A DNA stretch of 64,000 nucleotides from Effrenium voratum (GCA_963377175.1 CAUJNA010001625.1:1-64000), one strand, 5' to 3'; positions 25,687-39,112 are shown, counted from the first letter of the stretch. Numbers and translations are program-made. Notes: generated by a model from the letters alone, not told the origin.

Positions 25687-26385
25687 GTGACGAAGCGGTG
25701 ACAAAGCGGTGACAAACGGTGACAAGCTCGGCGGGCTGGAGTTCGCCGGTTTTCCGGGCCGAAAGCGGAATCCTGAGCAAAGTGACCGTCTGGAGCCTGC
25801 TTTTCGACCGAAAACGAGCGAATTTGGAGGCTTAGGCATCCCACTTGCAGTCCGACACGGAAAAACGAACTCTTCGGACTCGACCGTTTTGAGCGCTTTT
25901 TGCACCAAAAACGGAGCCGGACGGAGCGGTGACATCACTGGTGACAAGCTCGGCGGGCTGACGGACCACCTCGGCGGGCTGACGGACTCCGAGCAGGGAA
26001 CTGGGGCCGCTTTTGCGCACTTTTGCGACCAAAAAGCGAGCGGTGACAAAGCGGTGACAAGCGGTGACGAGCTCGGCGGGCTGGAATTCGCAGGCTTTTC
26101 GGGGCAGAAAACGGAATTCGGAGCACGGCGAATGTGTGGAGCCGGTTTTCGGCGGAAAACGAGCGAATTTGGAGGCTCAGGCACCACTTTTGACGTCTGA
26201 CACGAAAAAACGAACTTTTCGGAGTTGGCCGTTTTGAGCGCTTTTTGCACCAAAAACGGAGCGGTGACGAAGCGGTGACATCGCTGGTGACGAGTTCAGC
26301 TGGTTGAAAATTATGCAGTTTTGGCGGGTTTTTTGGCCAAAAAACGAAAATTAATTGGTCCCTATAAGCTGCCTTTCCTTACTAC
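25687..26385 (+). repeat. Repeat module C (fibre-upstream module)
   Basis: GGTGACGAAGCGGTGACAAAG units are followed by two related longer subrepeats containing AGCGCTTTTTGCACCAAAAA. The end is CCTATAAGC...TTCCTTACTACT at about 26385. What follows to the right is not viral, in contrast to modules A and B. Confidence 0.6.
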
Positions 26386-27600
26386 TCCTGTCCGCGTTTT
26401 GCTACGGGGTATTCCACGGTTTCCTGACGCACCTGCCACTCGGGAGGGTTTCCAAGACAAGGTCAAAGCGGAGTCAGTTTGTGCTACCTTGATGGCAAGG
26501 CTGTTTTTCCGGTTGCACGCATACCTGCTGACGCCCTGCCTTTTACCACTGCTCAGTTCAGGTCCAGCTACCTGTGTGCACTAGCAATGCTGGGACCAGC
26601 AATGAATCCCAGCATAAGAATTTTGCACGCGCCCTACAGCAGAGGCTGGCTGGCCAGTATCCCTGCATCAAGTCACGTAGACGTTGCAGTACATTGAAGA
26701 GGCTGCAGGCTGGACTTTTCCTATAAGGAGGTACGCGAGCATGGCCGCTGCACGAATTTGAGGTGGCTTCATGACTTCCCGACATGATGGACAGCGAATC
26801 GGTCAACAGAAAGGTGCCTGGAACACGTGGGATGCTAATGAAAACGCGTCATGGCGTAAGTACTATGACTGGGTGGCAAAATGGTGTGTCGATCATGCTC
26901 ACGGATGATGTGGGCACACAGCAGATCGCAGAGGTGGACGCCTCACCCACACCAGTGCGCCACGTTCAGGTTGTCAGCTCCTGTTCCTGGAGCTCTTCAA
27001 ATGTGGCACCGCCCGGACTGCAGGTGGACGATGACACCATGCTTACTTCGCTGATTGAGACCGATGAGAGTCTGACCGGTGATGCCTTAGCGCAAGTTTC
27101 AATATCAATGACAGGCTAGTTGGGCTGATTACTGTCTGCGAATGAATGGAGCCGCCAAGCTACTTCATGTACAGGGACGATGGAGGACGTTTGCCTGTGC
27201 TGAGTATGGTCCAAGCTCGGTCCTGCCAGCCTTTGAGTGTGCTGGCCAAGGACTCTCTTGGCTTTGGTTGACTTGGTGGAGCGCAACAATACACCAGTCG
27301 GGGTGCAATGGATGGTCTCTGGGACGCGGTCATGTGTGTATGTGCTTTTCAGTTGGTGTTGAATTCATTGGACTTTTCGATGGTGCTCCCGCCTCTTTGC
27401 GCTGATTTTCGGGCTTGGTTGCTTTTCTCTGGTTTGCCCAACTGGGCCTTTATTGTCACACTTTCCGGGTGGGCTGCTTGTCCGCACAATACCGAGACCT
27501 TGTTCACCTTTTGGCACCGTTTATGGGGTAGTGGGCGCATCGCCTTTGGGCCGCCAATTGCAGCGATGGGGGTGATGGTCGTTTGCAGTGAGTGCTGACT
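26386..27600. other. No recognised gene; one possible small ORF at 26784-27119
   Basis: A 111-codon open frame (MMDSESVNRKVPGTRGMLMK at the start, SLIETDESLTGDALAQ near the end) is present on the + strand at 26784-27119 without a recognisable domain. The rest (26386-26783, 27120-27600) shows no convincing protein pattern. It may be retroelement-derived. Confidence 0.25.
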
Positions 27601-29570
27601 TTTGGCTGACCCAGGGGTGTGACAATCTTCCTTCTTTCAGTCTATTATTTGATTACGCTCAAAGTTCTGCACTTCTTGGATGCTCCAGATGATGTACTCA
27701 TGGGGATTGCCCGTGCATGGTTTCTCCTGACTGGTCTGTCAGCGCATGCTTTGGAGCGCGCTCTGCCCTGCGTATGTCTATTATCTGTCCATGACTTGCC
27801 GCGTGCATGTCTTGGTCGCATCTACGAACAAATTTTCTTTTTCCATGGTCGGCTATGCTGTTCATGGAATCTGCCGTGGGGTACGGCAACGTGTACTGCT
27901 CCCTTGGGATGCACTGTCCTTTCGAATTTCGGCTACACGATTACTCTACGTTTTCATAATTCGCGGCTTGCGGTACTCCCCCTCGTTGCATGATCTGTAC
28001 AGGTTTCACTGTTCTGCTCGTCTTGATTTCGATCTTGGGCACGTTTTGAGGAGGCACACGCACCTCTCGCTATGCCCCTGCCTGATCTGTTTTGCTGCTG
28101 TTTCATCGTTTTCACACGGAGTTGCTTAATGCAGACGCGCTCGACGCGGATCGCTGCTAAGGGGCAAAAAACCTACAGCCGGCGGTCTTCAAGGGTATGC
28201 CATTGAAGGTTTGGCGCGCTCAAGCTGTGCACAAGCACCTTCGAGTATCGCCCGCAATTTTGGCACCACAAGAGAAATGGCGGGGTACATAGCCGAGGCA
28301 CGTGGTTCGGGATTTGCAAAACCCTTGGGTGCACGTATGGTAAATCAGGTCCTATCTGGCCAAAAGAATGCCCAAGTCATGCAAAAGTCTGATGCAGTGA
28401 CCATACAAGTGTATTCCTTCAAGGATCATTTCGCGGTGCAAAAGCTATGTACAAGCACCATCATCATGGTTGCGAGCAATTTCTTTACGGCCACCTGGGG
28501 GCACTATCTGTGCCATTATGGTCGGTCAAGTGATTGCACTGCAAATCATCTGGCACAAAGAGCAAGGTTTACAAACCACGTTACGAGCATGTCCTTGAGT
28601 GCTCGGACAAAAGTTCATTTCCAAGTTCAAGTACCTGTCTGTTTTGTATCTATTAATGCTGCCATTTTTCCAGCAATGCAAGAGAGATAAAATTGAGAAT
28701 CCACAAGTAAAATGCGGATGCACTTGCCAAGGCAAATGGTCCGGGATTTGGGAAATACCCGGACACAACACAGTACTGACAACTCCGACCCAATCAGGCG
28801 AAGAAATAAATCTGGGCCGAGAGGAGGATGCCATGCTTTTGCCCTTAAGGTGGCTCGAAGGAGTGCCGGCACGGTGCAGAAAGCTCTGAACAAGCACCGT
28901 CCACTGATTGGACGAAATCCCTCTTTGCGAAAGCAGGCAGTTGTTTACGGTCCCACGCAGGCGCTATCTGCGCCGCCTAAACCGTTCGAAAGGCTGCTCT
29001 ACAAGTTCCTCATGTGTCATTTGAACGTGGCATGTGAGCGGATTCTCGCGTGTTCCTGAAGTTGTGCTCAAGTTTGAATTCACTCCCAAGTTCAAAGCCA
29101 TTTTTGATGCAATGTAGAGTCTCTGATGCAAAGGTTAAAATTGGCCTGCGGACAAATCCCTTTTGTGGTTTCTTTGAGCCAAATTTCATGAAAACACTTT
29201 ACATCTGCCTTTTGTTCCCAAGGCACGATGCTCCCGGTTACAAGCTTCTGCAATTGTCTGAGAGCCATGTCAAACGCAGTAGCACGTTTCGGCCATGGGT
29301 ATGGCAGTAGGGCAGCTGCAGGATTTTGCGGACTTGTGAATGGTGTATGGTCCCTTACCCTCATGTGGGACAACAGCAGGTTGCTCCATTCCCGAGCAAA
29401 CGAGCCAATTTACCAGAAGTTCAAGTATTGTAATGCCGGGGTCACTGGGATGCTTTCCGGTCGGCCATTGAAGGGTTTTCAGCCACTTGCACAGGGATCG
29501 TGCGAACCCCACGCACAGTAGGCAAGATCTTCGTCTGGCACATCAAACGCGAAGCTTCGTACAGATGGTG
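27600..29570. repeat. Repeat-derived sequence, no gene
   Basis: Short segments recur within it, such as ACAAGCACC with TCAAG contexts near 28230, 28450 and 28890, and GGGATTTG with GGGTGCACG or CCCGGACAC near 28310 and 28745. No continuous protein is recognisable. Confidence 0.3.
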
Positions 29571-29574
29571 GCAT

Positions 29575-30149
29575 TCAACTAAGCAACTTCTGTGTGTGGT
29601 CTTGGTTCGGTTCTAGACCTGCTTCTTCGTCAGCTTTAGCCTGGCACTTCTGCAAGTATGTGATGGTGACTTTGGCTGTGTAGCCAAGCACTTCTTCGAG
29701 TTTGATTTTTCCAACCTTGTTGGCGGTAATTTTTTTTCGTGCAGCTTCTGTCAAATCACTGGGAGTTGCCCGTAAAGCAGCCTTGGCGGCTTCGTCTGCA
29801 ATCTGATTACCTAGCTGCAGGAAACCTGTCCAGTCAGCACACCCAAGTGGGTCAATGTGCGCTTTTGTACCTTGACAACGCTTTGGCCTGGACATTGCAC
29901 AACTGCCAAGAGACGTTTCACAAGGTCGGCATTGCTGCTGTTGCTAAGAAGCACATGGCACAATTTAAGTCTTGTGCTTTCCCAAATTTTAATAACGCTC
30001 TCGCAGTCAGTGTACACGGTAGCGCCCGGGTAGGCCTCTAGTGCAGTTACAACCGCTTCTAGTTCAGCCCGAGGGACTGATTGTTCACTGCTGCATTGCG
30101 CGGTTGCAACAATTTGGAAGCAATCTGGAATACGTCGCGTTGCACGCAT
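29575..30149 (-). pseudogene. LINE-type RNase H domain remnant
   Basis: On the - strand, EQSVPRAELEAVVTALEAY (with the Glu) is followed by ATVYTDCESVIKIWEST (with Asp). After a frameshift near 29873 come AHIDPLGCADWTGF and LGNQIADEAAKAAL, with the last Asp. This is the order of RNase HI domains at the C-terminus of non-LTR retrotransposon ORF2. The N-terminal DGS motif is not visible, so the domain is truncated as well as frameshifted. Confidence 0.55.
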
Positions 30150-32610
30150 CTGGGAAATGCTCGGTGCATTGTTGAAAGTGGCGCGCTCGCAGCTTCAATT
30201 TTCAAGTTCAAAGTAGTACGCGAAGTACATTCCGCGTGGCAACTTGGTGAGAGCTGCAGCATGGGAACCCTGTTGTCGGAACGATGTGGTCTCTTCCATG
30301 GCACGCCTTCAAACGGAATTGTTTTTCTTGTTGCTTTTGGCGCTGCCGCCGTGCTAAACGGTGTGGTTTCAAGGTTTTTTTTTGTGGCTAACTGTGTCAA
30401 AATGGGAAAAATGTGATGAGCTCCATTCTTCGAGGTTGGTGGTGTCAAAACAGTAAAAAGGTGTAATGTTGAGGTCCATTTTTGGGGGCTGATGGTGTCA
30501 AACCATGGACAAGCGTAGAACTCCAAAGGGCCAATCCCAAACGCCAAGAAAACAGTAAGCTGAGTGTCCGTTGCCTGGCGATATTTGCCTTCCAGATCAA
30601 ACCGTCCCTGTCAACACAATTTGGTAAGCGCTGGCTTAACACGAAAAACCAACCGGAAACCACGCGTTTCGGGCAGCAATGAATTGGACGAAGCTAGCTA
30701 CGAAACCTGAGCTGCGAAGCGCGGCAGAAAGCTGCGAAGGCTTTGGGGGAAACATCCTTTGAAACCTTAGTTTGGCACAAAACCCTATGACATGCATTGC
30801 GCAAGCCCGTGTCTTTGGCAAAGTTCGCAAGACTTGACTGCCATGGTGCATGGCCAGCTGGGGCATTTGCAGCCGGGAGCCTTGGTTGTTTGTGGCAGAT
30901 CCCTCTTTCTCCTCTTGGTGGTTTTAAGCAACACTTTTTGGACTTCCAACAGAGCTTCCTTCAAGTGCGCTCTTGTGAAAGACCCTGGCATTATTCTTCT
31001 CAATCTGTAGCCAACGTGAGGGGGCCGCACATTGCCCACATCATTTGCAGCAGAAGTCTCCGATGGAGACAGACGCCTCGGCGCACGTCCGCCCTGTTCG
31101 AGGTGTGGCCTGGGGGCACGGCTGCGGGACATCAAGGTTGGTAGGGTGGAGGTCTCGGACTGTGCTCTGCCCAGGTTTCGACATTTGGCGTGTCTGGGGG
31201 TTGACTCTTTGGTGAACGAGTTGATTCAAGCTCATTGATCGGATTTTGGAAAGCAGTCTATTTTTTTTTGTTAGTGGGGGTTGTTGTTTTTCACCCACGA
31301 GGATTGAAAGAATCTTAGATCATTGTTGAACAAATTTTGCGTCAGGTCTCAGAGCTGAGGGACGCTCTCTTCCAGGCACCCGCGGGGCTCCCTTCGGCTT
31401 GCGTCCGACAGTTTGGGGCTTGTGCAAGGATGCCTCGCCGTCATCTTCTTCCTTCACTGCGACCTGGCTTTCGAAGAAGTCCTCACCATTCGTCTTTTTT
31501 GTGTTTAAAGGGAACCCAAAGACCGAAACCATTTTGGAGGGGCCCCGCGTTTTTGTGACTTGACAGCGGCTCTTGTGTGGGTGTCTGAGTGTATGGGTTC
31601 TTGTTTTCGCACAATATGTTGCAGCGTCTCTCTTTTGACCTCACTCGAATCTCTGGATTGCGCGGATCGGCGAACAGAGGCCATCAAAATGAAGCGGAGG
31701 GGCAGAACGTCGGATGGCTGGAAACTTGGAAGAGCTGATTTCAGAGTGACAATCGCTTGGGGCATGGGTCGTTTCTCAAAATGGATGTCGGACCCCCTTT
31801 TGAAAGTTTTTGAAGATGTCCATGCCCCAGAGCCAAGTTAGCTAGAGCTGAACATGTCCTGGCTTGGTGTCAAACTGGTGGATTGTTTCTTTCAGTTTAG
31901 GAGGTGGGTAAATGGCGCTCATGGAAGGGATGGGGCTTACTCCCCATTGGCAGCGTTGCTTTGCACACCACTCTAGGGGTACCTTCCCCATTCTTTCCCG
32001 GGATCCTTCTTTTCAGGAAACCATCACACATCCAGGGGAAACTGCCGGTTTTCGAAAAGAACGATGGTTGAAAAGAATGGGGAATCAACCCCTAGAACCA
32101 CTTGGATGTAGCTGCAGCACGTCTTAAGCGCACGCCATGTTGATGTGCTGGTACCGAAGGCCACTCCTGTGACTGCACCGTGCGCCGCTCAGTGTGAAAG
32201 GCCATGGGGTTCTCCGGATGGAGGCGGTCGGCCTTAGTGATGGAAGCTGCCGGGGTGTTTTGGAGAGCTTTCTTTCCCTTAAACAGATTCTCATGTCCTT
32301 GCTACGGTCAGAAGGTTTTGGGCGCTTTCGAAAAACTCGAGGCGCTTGGTTTCCAGTGGCCGACTCGCGTTTACGCCGGTCGAAGATGTTTCAGGACAAG
32401 CCCAAGAAGAAGGAGATGGAGGCCGGATGGGGTGCAAAGGAAGTTGATCTCTCTTTTTGGGAGGGGGGGCCTAGGAAAACCCCACACTTCTTAACCACAA
32501 TTCCCATCCAGGTTTCCTTTGGTCTCAGGTGGGGCCCATTCCGGTAATGCACATTGACCACAACTCTTCCCCTTTTTTTGGGGGGAGGCGGGGGTTGCGG
32601 GGTCCAATAG
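30150..32610. other. No gene supported
   Basis: Both strands were read. There are only short open frames of biased composition. Examples are a - strand frame at 31320-31532 with EDFFESQVAVKEEDDGEA that could be an exon, and a + strand frame at 31560-31841. Nothing links them. GC-poor, T-rich and intron-like stretches alternate. Confidence 0.25.
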
Positions 32611-32615
32611 AAAAA

Positions 32616-34646
32616 CCACACACACACACACGCACACGCGCACACGCACACACGCGCACACGCACACACACACGCACACACGCACACACGCACACACGCA
32701 CACACGCACACACGCACACACGCACACACGCACACACGCACACACGCACACACGCACACACGCACACACGCACACACACACACANNNNNNNNNNNNNNNN
32801 NNNNNNNNNNNNNNNNNNNNNNNNNNNNNNNNNNNNNNNNNNNNNNNNNNNNNNNNNNNNNNNNNNNNNNNNNNNNNNNNNNNNACACAGAGACACGCAG
32901 AGACACGCGCACAGAGACACGCAGAGACACGCACACAGAGACACGCAGAGACACCCAGAGACACGCAGAGACACGCAGAGACACGCAGAGACACGTAGAG
33001 ACACGCAGAGACACGCAGAGACACGCAGAGACACGCAGAGACACGCAGAGACACGCAGAGACACGCAGAGACACGCAGACACACGCAGAGACACGCAGCG
33101 ACACGCAGCGACACGCAGACACGCAGACACGCAGACACGCAGACACGCAGACACGCAGACACGCAGACACACACACACAACACACACACAACACACACAC
33201 ACAACACACACACAACACACACACACACAGACCACGCACACAACACACACAACACACACAATACACACATACCACACACAACACACACACAACACACACA
33301 CACAACACACACACAACACACACACAACACACACACAACACACACACAACACACACACAACACACACACAACACACACACACAACACACACAACACACAC
33401 ACACACACAACAGACACACACACACACACGCACACATACGCGCGCGCGCACGCACGCACGCACGCCCGCACGGGGGGGGGGGAACGCGCGCGCAGCTTGC
33501 GGCGGCCCGCCCGCCGCACGCTACGCACTGACGCATTTGCAGCGCGCGCGCCGCGCGCACGCGCCGGCCAGCACGCCCGCGTTTGTTTTACGCGCGCGCT
33601 GCGCGCGCTAGCACCTGGCGGCCGCCAGCCCGCCCGCCCGTCCCCGCCCGCCCGCTCCGCCGCCAGCAGGGCACGCACGCACGCACGCACGCCGCATCGC
33701 GCGACGCGCGCGTTGCCGCGCGCTCGCTCGCACGCACGCACGCGGCACGCGCAGCACGCAAGCACGGCACGCACGCACGAGCATGCACGCATACGCGCAC
33801 GGGCACGCACGCAGCACCGCACGCACGCACCCGCAGCACACCACGCGGCGCGCTGCGCCACCGCAGCGCCCGACAGCGTCGCGCGGCTCCCGCGCGGCTT
33901 CCGCGCGCGCCCGGTGCGCCCGCCCGCGCCCGCGCTCCGCTCGCGCACCCGCACGTGCCCGGGCACCCGCACCGCACCCGCACCCGAACACCGCACCCGC
34001 GCCCCGCACCGCGCCCGCACCCGCGCCTGCACCCCGCGCCTTGCACCCGCGCCTGCACCCGCGCGCACCCGCGCGCACCCACGCGCACCCACGTGCAGGC
34101 ACGCACACGCACGCACACGCACGCACACGCACACGCACGCACACGCACGCACACGCACGCACGCGCACGCACGCGCACGCACGCGCACGCACACGCACGC
34201 ACACGCACGCACTCGCACGCACGCACGCACACGCACGCACACGCACACGCACACGCACACACACGACACACGCACACGCACACGCACGCACACGCACACG
34301 CACACGCACACGCACACGCACACGCGCACGCGCACGCGCACGCGCACGCGCACGCGCACGCGCACGCGCACGCGCACGCGCACGCGCACACGCACACGCA
34401 CACGCACACGCACACGCACACGCACACGCACACGCACACGCACACGCACCCGCACCCGCACCCGCACCCGCACCCGCACCCGCACCCGCACCCGCACCCG
34501 CACCCGCACCCGCACCCGCACCCGCACCCGCACCCACCCACACACACACACACACACCCACCCACACACACCCACACGCACCCACACACACCCACACGCA
34601 CCCACACACACACACACCCACCCACCCACCCTCACACACACACACA
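32616..34646. repeat. CA/CACG/CAGAGACACG/CACCCG microsatellite field with GC-rich island
   Basis: Left of the gap is a (CACACG)n-type array (32616-32784). Right of it are (AGAGACACGC)n, (CAGACACG)n and (CACACAACA)n to about 33460. A GC-rich non-periodic part with CACGCACG patches follows (33470-34100). Then come (CACACGCACG), (CACGCG), (CACACG), (CACCCG) and (CACACCCACC) blocks to about 34646. Open frames across it on both strands are artefacts of the period. Confidence 0.85.
32785..32884. other. Assembly gap (100 N)
   Basis: Exactly 100 N inside the microsatellite. A round number indicates a gap of unknown true length. The repeat type differs on the two sides. Confidence 0.98.
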
Positions 34647-37010
34647 TTTCTTCTCTTTTTCTTTCTGGGGAGGGGGGGTTGCACGGTGCAATGGGAAAAA
34701 CACACACCCGTTTTTAGAAGGGAAATGGACCCTGGGCTGGGCGTTATGAAAACAATTGCCCTGTTGCGGGCCAACGGTCCAGCGGCGAGCCGCTCGGAGG
34801 CTTCGCCCCTGAACCTCTTTGCCAAGGTGGGAGATCGAGAGGTAAAGCCAGGGTCCACTTGCTAAAGCCTTCAGACTGAGGGCTGTGATCGCTAGCGATA
34901 CCTTCAGTTTGGCAAGGCAATTCCAAGTCTTGCAATTCCAAGTACAGTCTTGCTCCGGGGACCACTTGCTGAAAGTAATGTTGTCATTGCTATTTTCCCT
35001 CGTGATTATCCACAAGAAGGGTCCAACAAGGTCCATTTTTTTGTGCGTCATTACTTTTTCCCTTGGGTTTAAAGGGAATCAATTTCAGTGGCATGGTCTC
35101 ATTTTCTTCAGGGGGGAGAACGCAAATGGAAGACCAGGTTCCAACGAAAGTCACAGCTTCAATCTTTTCTTTTTGTTTGGGCGGTTTTAAATTGGACGCC
35201 GCCTGAGTTAAAGGGGCCTGTCGGAATTTTATCAGTTCCAAAAATCCTAGCATTCCCCCTTCCTCTTGGAGATGGAGATGGCTTTGCTAGAAGTTGCCTT
35301 TCCGTTTTTGAGGCCATTTCAAGGGACGCACGCGAATCGAACAAGAGACACGTGCTTAGGTGTTTGTTTCCTTCAGCCTTATTCATCTCAGAAAGATTGA
35401 AGCCATGGATGTTGTTGGGAAACATTTTACATTTTTTCTTATTGTGGTTTAGTGGGACATCTCCACTTAACTGCCAACATTTAAGTTTTTGCTCCCCTTC
35501 CAATGTCAACCAAGAAGCTGTGTCCAAGTATTTCTTCACATCTGGAAACCGCAAAAACAAAGCCTCGGTTTTGCTCAAAGTTTCGGGGCGGTGCCTTTCT
35601 TACGCCGAAGCGTTGGGCAGCTTTTCGCGCCGTCGAACAGACGTAGCCGCGAGAGGCAGCGATTGGGGTGAAACCGTGGTACCTTCTACAAGAACCATGG
35701 GTTCAAATCCCAATTCCCACCAATCCAAACCACTGAGAGGGCCAGGAGTTTTCTGAAACCAAGCCATGTCCTTTTCGGACGCCTTAGCTTGAGGGTACCC
35801 TCCGGTTGGCTTAAGGGGAACGGCAAGGAGAAGACACACACACACACAGCCATATGGCTGTGGTTGTCAAAACCAATGGATCCCATTTTGGGGTAGGTGC
35901 ACTATGGGGATTGAATCGGATGTTCACTGGAATTACGATTCGAATTTGACCCATCGCCATATTGTGATACATCTCCAAATGGCGCGGGTTTCGGTTTGGT
36001 TTGAGGAGGAGAAGTCTACGGATCAGCTGGCCAAGGAGATCCATTTCGACCTGCGGAGGGTTCGGATGGGTTCATTTGGGGAGGGTCTTCTAGTAGGGAG
36101 ATGTAGGAACAATTTGGGGAAATGTAGGGGAATTGTGGGAGAACCCCAAACTATTTGCTTAAATAGATTTTGGGGGAAGCGCACATGCCATGGACACCTA
36201 GTGACCTAGTGTCTATTTCGGCCCCCAAGAATGCCAACAAAAACACTACCCTAAAAGAAGGCTGCCTTTTGTGCCCAAACCGTATGGACCCCCTCCCCAT
36301 TTTGGGGTTCTTTTATTACACGGAATTTTCGGACTTCCAAGGTCGCGGGCAGATGAACATTTGTGGGGCTATGGGTTCCTCCCTTCTTGGTCCATTGCAA
36401 GGTGGGTATGTCATTTGGGATGCCACTGGAGTGGCCAATCTGAGGAAAACCCAGGCGAGTTTGATTCATGCTTTGAGGAATCCGAGTCACTTTTTCACCT
36501 CCCCGCCCCTGTGGATGAATAAATTCCTGCAGTTGGGATGGATATGGCCTATGAATCAATGCTGGTTGACAAACCACAAATCCCAACTGGGTCGAAGTGG
36601 ATTTGTCCATCCGCAGAATTATTTCAACGGGTTCATGCATCCGGGTCCTCTACGTTTCCCCTTTCGTTACTTTGGTTACCAGAGTGAAGTGAGTTTCCTT
36701 TTGGGGGATGTTTAAAGAGGACTCATATTGGCGGAGCCCTTTGTTCAAGGAACCCTAAGTTTGAAACCTAAAAAAAAAGCCAGCCCCTCGCCGCCCTCCC
36801 AACCCTCAACCCCTCCAACTTCTCTCTCCCAGAAAACAAAGGTTCCCCTCAAAGCGTCGCCCGGACTCAAATGCTGCTTTGTCTTGCTGGTGCGATAGGC
36901 ATGAGAAATGGAATGACTCAAAAAAACACAATCCAACTGGTGGTTTCCTGGAGACCAAAGCTGGGTTCATTCAACCACATTCCCCAAGGCACATGGCTCA
37001 GTTTGCTTCA
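34647..37010. other. Intron-like or intergenic sequence with dispersed repeats
   Basis: 35436-35515 (GTGGTTTAGTGG...TTTTTGCTCCCCTTCCAA) is related to 48090-48245. 35850-35930 is one of four copies of a roughly 90-bp dispersed repeat. Near 35655-35715 a tRNA-like T arm (GGGTTCAAATCCC) is present. No gene is recognised. Confidence 0.3.
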
Positions 37011-37012
37011 CC

Positions 37013-38530
37013 CCCAACGGCCGCCTTCAGGAGCTCGAAAGGGAGCGTCAGCAGGCGGAGAGGGAAAACGCCGACCAGGACCGGGGGGTCCAAAAATCCG
37101 GGCGATCTTTGGTCGGTCGTCCCTCCATTTCTCCATTTTTTTTTCGCCCATTTACGGTGGTTCCTTGGTAGGGGAAATGTTTTGAGGGGAAATATAGGGA
37201 ACCCTGCTAGTTCTAGCCCCCGCCTTTGGTTGGAACCCGATTTCACCTCTGGTGCATTTTGTTTGGATGTTAGGACTTTAACTTTTTGCCAACTAATGGG
37301 TTTAATGGGTTTTCCAAATTAAACCACCAGCATTTCTTTTTTAAAGCAGGGCTTCGCAGATTTCGCCAGCGAGCCACCGTCTGGAATTGGGTTTCCTCCG
37401 GCTTAGGAGATGGGCAAAGCCTTCGGGGACTTCGAGTTGGAGAAGGCGGACTACGACCAGGCGCTGGCCAGTCAGCTGGTGAGCGCAGCAAAACGGGGGC
37501 AGCCCCCGAAAAAGCACCCATGTGGACGAGATCCATTTCGCACCACCTTGAAACCATAGGAAACCATTCTAGCTTGGTAGTTGCAGGGAATCCATAATTC
37601 CAATGTTTCCCAGGTGCAGGATTTCGCCCATCCACAGTATGGCTGAAAAGTGTGCTCGGTGCACATAAATCCCCACCTGCATGGTTTGTCCAACAACAAT
37701 CTCCAAGACCCGTTACATTTCACACCCAAATAATGGAGTTTACTTTTGGATACCCTTACCGACGACCTCCAAAATCGAGCGGGGGGGGTGTTCCTTCGGT
37801 TTCGTTTTGGTTTCCACCCCAACACTTCCCCAGAATTAACTCCCCCTTTTCTTTTTGGGTCCCCATTGTTTTCCACCAGCCAGGCATACATATATCATAT
37901 CTACAAATCTACTTTGTTGTCCTATGTATATATTTCTCTGTTTGTTTGTTTTTTTTGCTGGGGTCCTCTTTCCAGCCTAGGGGTTCCCCCCAAAAAATTC
38001 AAGAACCGCCACGGCTTGCCGCAGGCCATGGCAGACGTGGAGACGGCGTGGCAGGACTTCGCGGCTCAGAAGCCGAAGCGCCTCCGGGTTCGGGGCTTGT
38101 CACGTGCCAGGGGTGGTCGTGCGAGTCGCCCAAGGCACCGGTGTTTTTGGTTTGTTCGGTTTTCTATTATACATATGTATAAAATGATATATATATATAT
38201 ATATATATAATTTATCCTCTCATCTTCGCTGCGTCCCAAAACAGACCTCTATGTGCAATCTTCGGAAACGGCTAGGTTTGATGTGGCTGTGTCTTTTTTG
38301 GGAGTTGGTTTACCCCTCTTTGCTGGTGGTGTTATAGGAAAGCCAAATAAAAGGCGAACAGGCCGAAGCCATTTTTTGGGAGGCCCGGCGTTCCTCGGAA
38401 AAACGCGGCCGCCGCCCCCTGCTTCGCCGTGTTTTCTCAGCTTCAGATCGCTTTGGGCCTTGGCGCAGGTACGAGACCGCCTTCTGGCTCACGAAGGTGC
38501 CCACGGATGTCGGGATCTTCGGCGGGTTCT
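37013..38530 (+). other. Four exon-like coding islands (coiled coil and others)
   Basis: Short GC-richer patches read as protein between T-rich, intron-like stretches. They are LQELERERQQAERENADQD (37022-37080, coiled coil), MGKAFGDFELEKADYDQALA (about 37409-37468, followed by GTGAGC), AMADVETAWQDFAAQKPKRL (about 38026-38090) and YETAFWLTKVPTDVGIFGG (about 38470-38530, preceded by GCAG). Splice boundaries and linkage are not proven. They may be exons of one large + strand gene. Confidence 0.3.
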
Positions 38531-38889
38531 TTCGCCCTTTTTGTGCTGTTTTTTCCGGGGCAAAAAACAAACCCAGACAGGTAACACCAGGTTGGGTTGG
38601 AGGGGTGTCTTTTTGTTTTTGCTTTGGTTGGGGAAGTGATTTCCTGTCCTGAAACAACACATTTTGACGGTGGCTGTGGTCCAGCATTCACGCACCGTGC
38701 GAGGGGGGCTGGGCGAAGCGCGGTTGGGCCAAATTGGTTTCAACAGTCCCCGACACACCAAATGCCAAAAGGCTGATTAAGCCATGAAACACCTCAAACC
38801 CCAAACATTCAGACACAAACACCCCCTAAAGAACACGAGCCGCCACCTGGCTTGGTTTGTCCCCCCGTTTTTTTTTAGCGGTTGCCATC
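38531..38889. other. Intron-like, no gene
   Basis: T-rich and low complexity, with short open frames only. Confidence 0.3.
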
Positions 38890-39025
38890 CACGGTGGGAG
38901 GCCATTCATGACGCAGAGTGCCAGAAGCTGATGGATGACCATCACCTGGCCGGGCGCCTTTCCGGTGCTGAAGTCAGGGCCTGGTTTCGCTTTGTTCTGA
39001 AGAATGTCCAGCAGCGTAACACCGG
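38890..39025 (+). other. Exon-like island
   Basis: The + strand reads WEAIHDAECQKLMDDHHLAG followed by RLSGAEVRAWFRFVLKNVQ, a charged helical segment. It is followed by a G-run and a CT microsatellite. No domain is recognised. Confidence 0.3.
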
Positions 39026-39042
39026 GGGGGGGGGGTTCTCTG

Positions 39043-39075
39043 TGTCTCTCTCTCTCTCTCTCTCAAAAACACAGT

Positions 39076-39112
<37 letters not shown>

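Noticed and set aside
28526..29059. Open frames of 96-123 codons on both strands
   Set aside because: No recognisable motif, overlapping on both strands, repeat-derived sequence.
32391..34865. Very long open frames (CVCVCV, HTHTRT, RVRVRV types) on both strands
   Set aside because: They arise from CA/CG microsatellites, occur in several frames at once and cross the N gap.
35650..35720. tRNA gene
   Set aside because: Only a T-arm-like GGGTTCAAATCCC and a loose stem are present; no A box or acceptor stem.
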